Shown here one piece after another: positions 25,001 through 35,080 of a stretch of 64,000 nucleotides of DNA. The stretch is from Phoronis australis (taxonomy: Eukaryota > Phoronida > Phoronidae). The stretch's first letter is position 1. Every line of letters starts with the position of its first letter. Position numbers and translations under genes: made by a program. Under the pieces are notes generated by a model. The model saw nothing but the letters and a program-made list of their open reading frames with translations. It ran no database searches and had not been told where the DNA came from. Where the stretch lies: the NCBI GenBank assembly GCA_002633005.1, contig NMRA01000107.1:167492-231491 (forward strand), in the 5' to 3' direction.

Positions 25001-28000
25001 AATAAAAGATTTTCTGAAGGGATATTGTGTGGTTGATATTGCTATTAGCAAGAAATCCAGGCAAGGTGAGTAAACTGATATCTGCAGTTTTCTAAAGTTT
25101 TTGGTATGAATGAAATGCAACAAATAGTGATTTCCTCTTTTCAGCTCTTTATTGCCTTTTGTTGCGCTCACACTTGTGGACCGGTAGTACTGTAATGTCC
25201 ACGTGGCTATGCATAACCCCTTGATAATGTAGAGCCTAGATGAGAGCACTCCAGGCCCTGAAATAGATGCTTCCCTCTTCCAGCTTCCTGGATGGATTTA
25301 TATGTGCCCAAAAATAGCTTTCTATTAAGGAGACGATGATTTCCCATTTTGAGACAGGTTTGACGTTTTCTGTCTTTACCAACTAGTAACCATTTTATGG
25401 TACTAACGCCCCCAGAAGCTTATTGCAGTGCAGTCATGGACGCATTGCAACGTTTTCTGTTGCTCTTGTTATCATTTCCATTTTTGGCGTCCACCTCTGT
25501 CAGCCAAACTAAACTAATTACGCACAATGCTGATTAATGCCGAAACCTCATAACGTGATAATTTCATTTTGCCAAGCAACTTATTTGATTTTTGTAAAAT
25601 TTTGCTCTTGTGTTTTTCCTGTACAGAGAGTACCTGTACAATTTTGGACAACTAGTGTTGCACCCCCAGTGCCATTTTGCTGTGTTAAATAAAAATGTTG
25701 GAAACCCCATTGTTCTTATAGACAAAATGCTTTGATTTGATCTTGTTTCATGAAACACTATACCCAGTCTATTCTAGCTATTGCATCAGTCTTGCTAACC
25801 AAACTGTATAAGTAACCTGATTGTATTACATGAAGCCTGAAATGATTCACTATATGATATTGTATGACAATTGATGAAACTAATAAATACCCTACCATGT
25901 GCATAGTTACTCTTTTTGGAAGTTAATACTATATTAAAGAAGCATGGAACGCAAAAACTCCTAAAATACCTTTTAAACAGATCATGGTGAATCTTACTTC
26001 ATGGGGATCCAAGGTAACATGAGAGTTATTCACTTTGAATATTGAAAAAAAATTCTGGAAAAAATTGTCAGATCCACTATTTTGAAACACAGACTCTTTC
26101 ATCCCGATACAATTTTCAAACTCTCCTTCCCTTATAATTATATGCGCGCATGCGCTCAAAGAAGTCAGACTGGTTGTGCTTCAAATTGTCATTGTTTTTT
26201 TAATCTGAAAAGTCAAAGGTCACATTTTCCAAATAAGGGAAATGTATGTTTTGCCTTACCAAATAAGGAGACATGCTTTGCCATGTGGGAGAAAAATCGA
26301 CAGTGACGAGGAGTTGACAAATCATTGTTTTTTTTGAAATTTGAAACTACAGGAAAAATGCTTTGCCATCAAGAGGACTTCAAAATCTTTATACAAAAAT
26401 GTGAAAATCCCTGGTGAACAGTTTAACTTCTGTTTCAGTGGCTGAGAGCCTCTTTGAATTATGCAATTGTGTCTGTTTTTCATTTTTATGCCATTTTAAC
26501 TTGTTGCTTTTAGCTCACATTGCAACACAGCTTCACAACTTGATAGTAACTGTTTTGTTTTACAATGTATTACAGCTATAGTCACACTGAAAAATGGGGG
26601 TGAAGCTGAGGAGATAGTGCGGAGGTTCGACCAGACGATGCTGTTCAATACAGTGGTCGGGGTGTCTCTCTACCCCAACACCAGGCTGCTGTGTGTCAGT
26701 AACATCCCAACCCACGTATCACACCAGCAATTTGTTAACTTTGTGTCCACATTTGGCAAGGTCAACAAATGTTTCTTGATGGGATTTGTACATCCAGGTT
26801 TGTTAATGGCCCGCAATCAATACAAGGATAAAGTTTCCTTTACTTCAAATAAAAACAATGGCCAAAATTGTAATTTTATCTTTTCAGAACACTTTCATGA
26901 ATGTTCAAAATTTCAAATGTGTTTGTTGATGACATATTAGATGAGGTTTTGTTATATAATTTCAAATAATCTAGCAAAATTGTCTTGTTTACACCTGTTG
27001 AATATTTTGATTAAATAAAATTCTATTATTCCGACATGTTGTGTTCTAATTGAAGGACACTTTACCCTACAAGCTGACTGTCTCGTAAACAAAAACAAAC
27101 GACGACCGAACTAATTCACAACCGAGGTAGGACTATGACAATTTTATTTCACATGTTTATGTATAAACTATTACAGCACCAAACAGCTCAAAGCACAAGG
27201 GCTATGGCTTTGTTGAGTTTCTTCACAATGTACAGAAAATTGAAGAGTGCAGACAGACAATCAATGGATACCTCGTGTGGAATTCAGTGCTGCACTGTTG
27301 CCAAGCAACAAGCCAGCTCCTGACCTTCAATGACCTTCACTCGATGGTGCTGCGCATTGACAACCTACCACAGAGCAGTCAACAAGTGGATAGTGTGGTT
27401 AAATCGTTAATCAACCTCAGTAGATTGCAGGTACAGACTTCAGCTCATGATTTATTCAGCACTCCTACTGCAGCATATCCAGTGTGAATATTGTACATTA
27501 GTCTTGCTATATCAGCTATAAATGAGTTATTTTGGCCACTTCCTGTTGCTTGTTGAACTGAATCTGATGGGCACTTCTACCCAAGGTCTTTTGTGGCATG
27601 AATCAAGATCATTTGCTATGATTGGAAACTTAATTTTTATTTGAATGGTGAGTTACCAGAAAGTTGCAAAATTAATGTTTCAGTCAGTCTATTCTCTGGC
27701 CATCGTCAGGTGTTCCTGCATTCTTAGAACGAGTATAGAGTGGCATAAAGTCTGAGAACTCTTTGTTGTTTCAGATAGTAAAGCTGGTGGGTGGAGAGAA
27801 GTGTATTCTGGCCGAGTTCAAGACATTCATTGATACAGAGGCAGCATATCATGCTCTTCGTCATGTGACCGTGGGCCCACATCGTCTGCACACACAGTTC
27901 TGTCTACCTGGCTTTAGCCTGGATGAGCTGGAAGCTGATTTGAAGGTTAGAATGCGCTAGAAGTGCTTTAATTTGCTGTCTACTCCCTCATCCCTGTGAT

Positions 28001-31000
28001 TGCTTGGCCAAATTATTTAGAAACACAACATATAGCGATGATGTGGATATCAAGTTGCTTGCAATTTGTCAAACCACTTTAAGGATGGTTTTGAAAATTG
28101 TCGTTTATGTTTCTACTGTGATGAGGACGACTGATGATGATTTTCGGATGACTCAGACTACTGTGATGTCTTCTAGTAGCAGTTTTTTGGGTCTGTGGCT
28201 GTATCTCCCAAACCCTCTGCAGGGTCTTTATTGAATTTGGCAACTGAATTTTTATGAAGCTGACAACAGACAAGAACAACATTTGGATGGATCTGACTAC
28301 CACTGTGCCTCCCTAGTGGCAATTTTATTTTTTTCGTTATCCTTTGTATCTTTAAAATTCCTTGGCAGATTTTTATAAATTTAATAAATAGGTTTGTATT
28401 AATTTTCAGTTAAGGAGACGATGACGCCTTCTCATTTGCAGGTGGATTTGACGTATTCTGCGCCATCCGTTGGCCATTTTAAAAATTTTTGAGTACGTTT
28501 TTGACATCACCCTCTCCATCTACCAAACTGCTTAAAGGATCATTAGAATATAGAGATGCATTTCTGATGAGAAGACCAAGGCTGACGTTAATTTTCAAAC
28601 AGTTTCAAATACTTTGGCACTCCTTTGTGGCAATTTTATTTTTTGCGTCTACAGCAGCTGTTTCTCCTTTGCCCTTTGCAAGATCAGAAATTTAGCGTTT
28701 GTGTTCCTACGGAGATGGCAACGGATGACAGCGAGTTTCAGACCATTCCAACTACAGCTGTGCTCCCTTGTGCAAATTTTTCTTTTTCCTTTTTCCTCTG
28801 TAACTTCAGAGTTCGTTGATGCTTTTTCATGAAATTTGGGAAACAAGTTTCTATTATGAAGACATCAACTTTCCTTTGAATTCGATGTATTCTGCGCCAA
28901 TTAGTGGCCATTTTGATTACTTTTATTTTTTTGTCGTCTGCTTCTGTAACTGTCAAACCGCACAGAGAATGATTATGAAAATTGGCAGATGTGTTCCTAC
29001 TGACAAGAGCATGACTGACATGTATTTTCAAATGGGTCCAACTACTGTGGTGCCCCCTAGTGAATTTTTTTGCATCTATGGCTGTATGTCCTTAACCCCT
29101 TGCAAGATGTTTTTGAAATTGTGCAACAGTATTCCTCTTTAACTCGACAGCAGATGGACGGATTCGACTACCACTGTTGTTCCTAATGGCATTTTTTTAT
29201 GTTTGCCTTTGTATCATTGGAGTTCTTTATGAAATTTCGCCAATAGTTTTGAGAGACGACGACACCTTCTCATTTTTGCATTCTGTGCTATCTAGTGGCC
29301 ATTTTTATGATGCAAATAAACACCCGTGGAAGCACACCGTTGGCACTGCAGTTGAGGGTGTATTGCAATGCTCCCCGTTTCTCTAGTTGACATTTGTAAG
29401 TCGGTCATTAATTGGGTCACATTACCATGTCTTTTTAATTTGAAAAAATAAATAATGCATTCATTGCAAAACAGGGGTATCAATAAAATTACAAATTTAG
29501 TGTCTTAAAAATGAACTCTCAAAAATGCTGTTACAGTTTTATATTAAGTCTTTCATTTTAGTTTTGTGTTGCTTTTGATTTTTTTAAAATAAAAGTCACT
29601 GTTTTGACTGTTCACAAAGCTTGAATTCAATGTTGGCACATATGGGGGAGTTGGGGGTTGAAAATCTGTTGTGACAAACTATTTATAAATGACTTGTGAA
29701 GAGTGAGTGTATCGTTTTATCATTCATGTTAATTCATTATTGTCAATAAGCCTTGGTGGCTTTATATTAACACTAGTCTCACATTTTGTTTGTAGGAATT
29801 GGATAGACTGAAGAAAACCCCTTCTATTTCTGATACTACAGCCACCTTGCAAAGCATTATTGATCAAAATGGTAAGTATGGGTAATCTGGTGTAAGATCA
29901 CAGTACATTGTGACCTTAGGTAGTCTAGCCTTCCAGAAAAGTTTTAGGGAAAAAGAGGTTGTCAACTTTCCCTGAACACAGTGACCGCGATGTTTGTGCT
30001 GTCGTGTCATTCAATGTCATTATTTTATTGCAGACATTGTGATTGAATGCTAGCTCCTTGCTAACTTTGTGCATTTTGACGAGGAAATGATTGCTACGAT
30101 CAGTCCAGAGACATAATTGTCAAATTCCCAATGAAGTAGTTAATATGTAAACCAGTGTTAACTGACACCTAACTGTGTATTAACAAGATACACACTGGAC
30201 TCTGGTGTGGCCTAAATGTTTGCATAGATTGGAAGTTGCAGGATCTTTGCTTCTATATGAAGGGAGAGCTGTTTTATGAGTCTCCCCTCTTCTAATCTCT
30301 GTTCTCGCATCAAGCTAATGCTCTCTCTTTCTGTTAATGTCTCCAGGCGCTGTGAATGGGAACAGCTTGGTCCATCAAAATATAATGCTATTGATGTCTG
30401 CCTTCCACAAAGATGTAAGTAGCTGATACTTAGGAGATAGACCGTGCTTGTTGGTGTTATTGTTTTGTTTCTATTAAGTTATTTTTGTGGCATTAAAATT
30501 GAAATGAATTACCTTGCTTATGATTTGTTTACTACACTCAGTTATCTGCACAAGGAATTTGAAGTCTCGCTGTCTCGTCTAGATGTTCTCTTTTACTCGA
30601 AATATAAGGCAAAGCCTTATAGACGAATTTTGGATTTTTTGAGAACACTTAAATATTGCAAATGACCCAGAATATAAAGCCGCAGAATGTAAAGCTATAC
30701 CACTATTTTGGATATAAGTCTAGTTATCTTTTTTTTGTTTTTGCCAATCAGTCAATACCAAAATATTAATCAGTGTTTATGATTTTGAAATATTGCTTGG
30801 CTATAAGTATTCTACAAAACTGAATGAAAATGCAACAAAAAATAATCCAAGAAACAAGACAATGCACGTAGAAAATTCTAAAGTGGCGAACACTGAAAGT
30901 TCTGATACTCTCTGTGTGCAGTATAATGGAGCTGCTGTTCGGGGTGTTGACGAGTATTGGGTTTACCTAAACTTCATCAGACGCTTGTGGTTAGTACAGA

Positions 31001-33873
31001 TGCATCTTCAAAGTTCCAAGTGCTCCGTAGGACTCTATTTGAGTGACAGTGACGTTATGTCATGGTGAAGGAGTATGCTGCATAAGAACACTGCACTCGC
31101 TTATAGATGGTTAATGAAAGGACAGGTCCTCGCAGCAGGTGTCACGTTGTGATGATGGCTTTGAATTCAAATAAATGCTTTTGCTCGCGCAAGAATGCAA
31201 ATGACCCAAACTATAGTGTGATGGTCTTATATTCAGGTATAAGGCAATATTCTAATGTAATGGCTTATATTTTGGGTAATACGGTATATAAAATGACAGG
31301 CATAAGATCTCGCAAGACCAAATTTGGCTATTTTCACGCAGTGCAGTTCACTTCATTCATTCGTACATTGCCGAGGCTGTATCCAATGTTGGCAAAATAT
31401 TGAGTTAACAAAGTATGAGAATCAGCAGTGATCTGGGTGAAATTCATTTGTATTTTGTAAATATAATTCATTACATCTTTTGAAAGCCTTGCGAGTTAAC
31501 AATTTTAAGGTATTTTAATTGAATGTTGGATTAAGTCATCGGATTTTTTAAGGTTTTTCTAAAATGGGCTTTTCTGTGTGATAACAGAAAATCAGGGTCT
31601 TTTAAGTACCAGTACTTGCGTGAGATGTATGAATGTGAAACTATGCTTTGAGTAAACACGTTGTGACTATACAGAATGAATTTTAGTAATACAATTTTTC
31701 TTGCTCTCCTGCCATACGAAAGTTGTTATAGAACGCACTCCAAGTAGTACAAGTTATTGTCATTATGTTCACTAAGTAACAGTGTTATGTGTGACCTCAC
31801 TGATGTCCTAATATTCATGGGATTTTGTCACCACTCAGTAACTTAGCCATAGCCACCTATTGGTAAGTGACGAAACAATAGTACTACTTGGCCCTGGTAT
31901 CATTACACAACTACTATTGCTGTTGAATATGGTGCATGCCATAATGAAAATGTGTTCACCGGTGTTTCTGAAAAAACACTGGAATGTTAACTCTGTCGTG
32001 TTTTCAGCACGCTGTTGCCGCTGTTCCATCAGCCCCAATCCCAGCACCACTACCAACAGGGGTCAGTGCAAACCCTTGCTTACCATCACACATAGCGACT
32101 ATAACCGGAATGGGAGTCAACAATGCACGAGCGCAGACTTTTCCAGCTACAGGTCAAGTCCACATTAACCACGCAAGTCTACAGGCAGCAGACAGAGTAC
32201 CCGCATCATCAGTAACAAGCAGAGGTCACCATTGTAGCTCTGTCAACTCTACTCTGAATACTACTAAGCCCACTCCCCTTACTGCCCCCACTCCTCTCAC
32301 TGTCTCCACTCCTTCAAATATCTTGCTACCTGTCCCCCAAGTCCTTCAAAAGGTTGCCTCAACTGAGTCTAGAGATTCTCAGTCACATGTTTATTGCTCA
32401 GAAACTACAAATAAATTATACAGCCTTTCTGATCCAACCTGTTTTCAATTGCCTGATGATTACCATGGTGATGAGCATTATGTTAATCATGTGATCAAGC
32501 AAACCCCAATCCAAAAGAACCTTCAAGTACTTTCAGCCAGTCAACAATTACAACACAATCCCATTGACAATCCATTGCCATTGGCCACAGCTTTGATCCC
32601 TTCAGGGCTTCTGGTACCTCCTGTTACATTATCCGATGATTTGATGAGTAAGCATAGACGTGTCGACCTGAAGTCAACCCCATTAATGCCTACAGTTGAC
32701 GGAGTTCAACCACTGAGTGAGGCCATTTTGAACATAGTCGGTCAGGGAACATCCCTGGTCCCAAACCAGGTCCAGTCTCAGAGACCTGGTGTAGTGTCAG
32801 GGGCTGAACATGGCCACGTCCTGGGAAGCCATGACATGAACAGCACTGTGAAAGATAATGAGCTCTTCAATCAAGCCAAACTGTTGAGAGGCCTCAATGG
32901 TTTAGGTGATGGGTCTAATGTGGAGAATGAAAACCACAGTCTCCTGAAGGTGAGTGACCCTTGTGTAAGAGTTATTTGGATAGTAAACAGATGAAAGGTG
33001 ACCCGAATAGAGGAAAGCTTAACATGGCTGCTTAGCGTAATATCAATTCGTGAAATGGCAATATTCCGAGATCGCAAAACAAGAACTGGGATTGGAAACC
33101 TTGTACGGTGGTTGCGAAAGTCCTGGCCCCAACAACAAAGGACGCATAGTTGGCAAGAGCCAAATATAACATTAACAAGTTACCTGAAGTGAAATACCAC
33201 ACATGTTTGCTGGTGCAACCAAGATCACCTGGACAGCCAGGTGCTGAGTGTCTTGCTTGCATTGTAGCTACCAATTTCACCCCCTTGAGCCCAGTATCCC
33301 GCCCAGGCTCACATCCTGAGGCAGAGGCAGACGTACAAGTTACCTGTAGATAAACGGGCCTTTCTGATTTTTACGGAGTGGTTCCCTCTTCCATCTGTTT
33401 ACTTCCTGTAGTATTTTGAGTGTGTGCCCAGATGTGTTTATGGCAACTTCATGAGCTATGCTTAAGAAAACATGATTGTCTATAGATACTTGTGTATTAA
33501 CCTTCTAATTTCAAGTTCTTTCAAAGTAAATTTAGTAACCATTTCTTTCTTTAACTTTCATTACATGTCGACATTTCCAGGGTACACTAATGTACATCCT
33601 TGGTGGCAACATGAAGCGTTTCAAAATTATGCAAGCTGCAAAGTGAATATGATCTTCACCCTTTGATAAGGCAGATGTTCGTTTGTGTACTGTGATTGGT
33701 GAATAGGCAGTTGTGTTTTTCAGACGCCTGTTGGAATGAGCCGTAAGAGAAGCCATCCTAGTCTACTTCCCCCACCTGAACCCAGTCCTGAGGGCGACTA
33801 CATTGGCCAGCATTCTCAGGGTATCGGCGGACACTATGCAGAATCATACAGAAAGCGTAAACGAATCTTGTGA
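15902..33873 (+). CDS. RAVER: Raver-type ribonucleoprotein PTB-binding protein, complete
   Basis: Nine exons: 15902-16000, 24999-25065, 26576-26797, 27177-27430, 27775-27945, 29796-29871, 30347-30414, 32008-32949, 33724-33873; all GT-AG and in phase, giving 682 residues (human RAVER2 is of similar size). Residues 1-55 start RRM1 (REIVIKNLP, human RRKILIRGLP). RRM2 starts at [12 protein letters not shown] with FGKVNKCFL and, in the next exon, KGYGFVEF (RNP1-like). RRM3 follows (MVLRIDNLP). Next come two small helical exons, a 314-residue Pro/Ser/Thr-rich exon, and the hallmark tail [16 protein letters not shown] ending RKRKRIL. Raver proteins bind PTB and shuttle between nucleus and adhesion sites via vinculin and alpha-actinin, acting as splicing co-regulators. 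The basic tail resembles a nuclear localisation signal. The start is the only in-frame ATG close to RRM1 in exon 1. RAVER1 versus RAVER2 cannot be decided; it is probably the single pre-duplication form. Confidence 0.93.
16146..17620. mobile_element. Family C element with long terminal inverted repeats, carrying a family B insertion
   Basis: The left arm (about 16146-16450) and right arm (about 17310-17620) are inverted copies of each other over about 300 bp, sharing GAGGCATAATnCGCCGAAAAGC-like and TCGAGCAGTCCCTATTTCAG landmarks. Outer ends read CTGGCCCTACTG-AGTG-TAGGCAATG and the inverse. Each arm holds a related open frame of 65-70 codons (16182-16379 plus; within 17275-17595 minus). The centre was interrupted by the family B element at 16766-17257. 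It lies in Raver intron 1. Confidence 0.8.
16758..17265 (+). mobile_element. Family B hAT MITE, copy 1, with perfect 8-bp TSD
   Basis: A 492-bp element at 16766-17257 bounded by CAGGCCTTTAT at the left and ATAAAGGCCTG at the right. It is flanked on both sides by GGCGGGAA (16758-16765 and 17258-17265). An 8-bp duplication with CA...TG ends is the hAT signature. Internal GGACGCCC-like runs are palindromic subterminal repeats. No transposase, so it is non-autonomous. Confidence 0.92.
17620..17904 (+). mobile_element. Family C element, left arm split by the 4.46 kb element
   Basis: This arm reads GAGACGGTGAAGCTGCCATA inward to GGAGATATGACGT. Its mate is at 22369-22655 in inverted orientation. 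If the intervening 4464 bp and one duplication are ignored, the arms meet at the perfect palindrome ATATGACGTCATAT, so they are the two halves of one hairpin element. Confidence 0.8.
18349..19698 (-). mobile_element. 1.35 kb element with perfect 32-bp terminal inverted repeats
   Basis: Both ends begin GGGCCCGGTCTCCAATCTCC and continue identically for 32 bp. Subterminal regions are filled with many short ACTCATACTCGAG/GAGTACG-type motifs in opposite orientations at the two ends, as in hAT-like transposase-binding arrays. No clear target-site duplication was found. A minus-strand frame at 19070-19459 includes [10 protein letters not shown], faintly like the C-terminal part of Tc/mariner-type DDE transposases; this is weak. 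Confidence 0.7.
19910..20200 (+). repeat. Degenerate tandem pair with GGGACCAGA-GTACACT motifs
   Basis: Two related segments (about 19915-20010 and 20095-20200) share AGTTnGCnnAGGGACCAGA, GTACACT, then AAGCTGG-CTGGTCCGT-GAGACC. They lie inside the 4.46 kb element and probably represent its subterminal transposase-binding repeats. Confidence 0.5.
20578..20844 (-). pseudogene. hAT-type transposase fragment (P52rIPK/THAP12-like)
   Basis: The minus-strand frame encodes [19 protein letters not shown], then [16 protein letters not shown] and [14 protein letters not shown]. This resembles the middle of hAT proteins related to the 52 kDa repressor of PKR inhibitor (THAP12-like), where a KRD-A-V-AY-L-DTA helix is followed by a W(F/Y)-EA segment and an R-Q-NR-N-P--TPE-YYRR motif. 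The frame ends before the YYRR equivalent and no intact flanking domains remain, so it is a fossil. It supports the hAT assignment of the surrounding 4.46 kb element. Confidence 0.5.
21229..21714 (-). mobile_element. Family B hAT MITE, copy 2, inverted, with perfect 8-bp TSD
   Basis: A 470-bp element at 21237-21706, inverted relative to the copy at 16766 and roughly 90% or more identical by eye, with a deletion of about 20 bp. Flanks are CCCCTTGG on both sides (21229-21236 and 21707-21714). It contains one ambiguous base at 21326. It inserted into the 4.46 kb element, so it is younger than that element. Confidence 0.92.
22369..22655 (-). mobile_element. Family C element, right arm of the split copy
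   Basis: Inverted mate of 17620-17904, from GACGTCATATCTCC to GGAGCTTCACCGTCTCTAG. The small peptide frame seen in other copies is broken here by stop codons in the KIFGK region. Confidence 0.78.
22850..22970 (+). mobile_element. Family C fragment
   Basis: A partial arm: CCTTCCAACTTAGCCGAATA, then CTCCTATAATCTAACTTTTT and CAGTTGCCCAAATTGGCAAC. It matches the inner half of a family C arm but lacks the outer part. Confidence 0.6.
23097..24180 (+). repeat. Family A dispersed repeat, copy A1 (three-subunit higher-order array)
   Basis: It opens with an imperfect palindrome TGCGCCCACGTATTTATATG. It then repeats a module of about 147 bp, each marked by a CCTAGTGGC core. Three module types alternate: a (GCCCCCTAGTGGCAATTTTA), b (CCACCTAGTGGCCATTTTTA) and c (ACCTCCTAGTGGCAGTTTTG). 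Cores lie near 23271, 23418, 23575, 23722, 23866, 24003 and 24142, in order a b c a b c a. The higher-order unit is about 440 bp. It lies in Raver intron 1, sense orientation. Confidence 0.85.
24486..24605 (-). mobile_element. tRNA-derived SINE (minus strand)
   Basis: On the minus strand AGTGTAGCCTAGTGAGATAA resembles a Pol III A box and GGGTTTGAGTTCC a B box, with tRNA-like spacing. A related tRNA-like head occurs on the plus strand at 40590. Directly next to it (24597-24668) is a 38-bp direct duplication of the sequence starting GTCTCCTCTCTTAATAGAAC. Confidence 0.55.
24999..25065 (+). CDS. RAVER: Raver exon 2 (RRM1)
   Basis: 67 bases between acceptor ttttcag and donor gtgagt. It encodes [20 protein letters not shown] plus RQ and one base, entering in phase 0 and leaving in phase 1. 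Exon 3 at 26576 completes an Ala codon and continues [17 protein letters not shown], matching the human AFVTLLNGEQAEAAINAF. Confidence 0.88.
25300..25520 (+). repeat. Family A dispersed repeat, copy A2 (fragment)
   Basis: A short diverged copy: GGAGACGATGATTTCCCATTTTGAGACAGG, a degenerate core ACCAACTAGTAACCATTTTA, then TTTGGCGTCCACC. Same orientation as the Raver gene; it lies in intron 2. Confidence 0.6.
26576..26797 (+). CDS. RAVER: Raver exon 3 (end of RRM1, start of RRM2)
   Basis: Encodes [13 protein letters not shown] (end of RRM1), the inter-RRM segment [11 protein letters not shown], then [20 protein letters not shown], the RNP2 strand and first helix of RRM2, and [10 protein letters not shown]. 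Acceptor tattacag; donor CCAG|gtttgt in phase 1. Exon 4 continues with [11 protein letters not shown], the RNP1 strand. Confidence 0.92.
27990..29390 (+). repeat. Family A dispersed repeat, copy A3
   Basis: The longest copy. Cores near 28160, 28311, 28464, 28620, 28770, 28896, 29050, 29185 and 29290 follow c a b c a b c a b, so the three-subunit order of copy A1 is preserved though the sequence is more diverged. It lies in Raver intron 5 on the sense strand. Confidence 0.82.
30580..31310. repeat. Possible old element with ATATAAG motifs at both ends
   Basis: The left part (30595-30715) has CGAAATATAAGGCAAAGCCTTATAG and GCAAATGACCCAGAATATAAAG; the right part (31190-31300) has GCAAATGACCCAAACTATAG, TTATATTCAGGTATAAGGCA and GGCTTATATTTTGGGTAATA. 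Partly inverted, partly direct similarity suggests a degraded non-autonomous element. It lies in Raver intron 7. Confidence 0.4.
32008..32949 (+). CDS. RAVER: Raver exon 8 (large low-complexity exon)
   Basis: 942 bases in phase 0 at both ends, encoding 314 residues rich in Pro, Ser, Thr, Val and Leu. It begins [18 protein letters not shown] after acceptor ttttcag and ends NHSLLK before gtgagt. Human Ravers carry PTB-binding motifs of the form (S/G)(I/L)LGxxP in this region. The nearest here is SGLLVPP at about 32609-32629, which lacks the Gly, so PTB binding by the canonical motif is uncertain. A run [12 protein letters not shown] is a small internal repeat. Confidence 0.85.
33724..33873 (+). 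CDS. RAVER: Raver terminal exon
   Basis: Encodes [20 protein letters not shown], then [15 protein letters not shown] and RKRKRIL before TGA. Human RAVER ends with [20 protein letters not shown] and a KRKRIF tail, so this is the most diagnostic part of the gene. Acceptor tttttcag in phase 0. The conserved tail is longer and more constant than the preceding Pro/Ser region, suggesting a specific binding or localisation role. Confidence 0.95.
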   Translation, partial: TPVGMSRKRSHPSLLPPPEPSPEGDYIGQHSQGIGGHYAESYRKRKRIL

Positions 33874-34419
33874 GCAGTCTTTATCCAGATGAGGGCGCCA
33901 GACACTCGCAAAGTACTTGTGGACTTCAATGGCGGCCATTTTGTTTTTAAACGTCAGTAAAGCTCCGGATTTACTAGGTGATTTTACATGGTCTTGTTTT
34001 TTCACGAGTGTCTTACACCCCACCACTTGTTCGTTAATTTTATGCAAATTATCCACTCTTGTACTTTCATGGTAATCGTGAATATGCATCTAGTCAATAC
34101 TCTATCCCAATTTTTTATAAATGTTAGTTCATTTTGCATTCATAAGAAGTTGTTAGATCGCTGTACATTGAATATGTTTACAGAAAACGTAAAATCAATT
34201 TGCAAAATATCCCTTTGTCAGTTGGTTTACTCATTTCAAGTGCATGTTAATGAATTTTGGTATGTGTACTGCCTAACAATTCACCTTTTGCATTTGTCTA
34301 TAGTGTCAGCAAACTTACACTTTTACCTACAGTGATGTGTTATTGACAGGTTTTTGTTTCTTGTCACTCGTGCATGTGATATTTAGTGTCTTGTACAGTT
34401 ACGTCTTATGCGCACACAT

Positions 34420-35080
34420 ATATATCTGGCGTTCACTGCTGTATCTCCTAAACCTTTGCAGTATCTGAATCAAACGTGTTGCTGTGAAGCTGGCAACAGA
34501 TGATAATTTTGGGCAGATGCAACTACTGCCATGCTCCCCTAGCGACAATTTTGGGTTTTACATTACAATTTTTAAGAAATTTCTGTATTTTGGAGACAAG
34601 AATTCCTTCCCATTTTCGGACGGATTTTACATTTTCTACATCACCTTGTGGCCATTTTAATTTTTTAGTCCATTCTGCCAAATTGCTTGATAGATCATGA
34701 AAATCGGCGTTCTTGTTGAGAATACTACGGCTAAAGTTGATTTTCAGACTATCCCGGCTACCGTGACGCAATTCTGTTTTTTGCATCTGTGGCTGTATGT
34801 CCTAGCCCCCTACAGGATCCCTGAAATTGGGCGAATCACAATTTTAGGATGGATTCAACTACCTCAGAGTGTGTGCCCCATGGTGGAAACTTTCATTTTG
34901 TGCGTTTAATTCTCTGCATCTTTAGAGTTCCGTGGCAGAATTTCAGGAAATTTAGCAAATAGGTTTCTGTACCGGAGATGACAAATCCTTCTAATTTTTT
35001 TAATAAGTTCTACGTCACCTAGAGGGCCAGTTTCTATGAGGCTGATAACAAATGTAATAACATACTGCTTGTGGTGCAAT
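34420..35080 (+). repeat. Family A dispersed repeat, copy A4
   Basis: Diverged copy with modules near 34535 (GCTCCCCTAGCGACAATTTT), 34645 (CATCACCTTGTGGCCATTTT) and 35015 (ACGTCACCTAGAGGGCCAGT). It lies downstream of the Raver stop codon, probably in its 3' untranslated region or just beyond, sense orientation. Confidence 0.7.
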
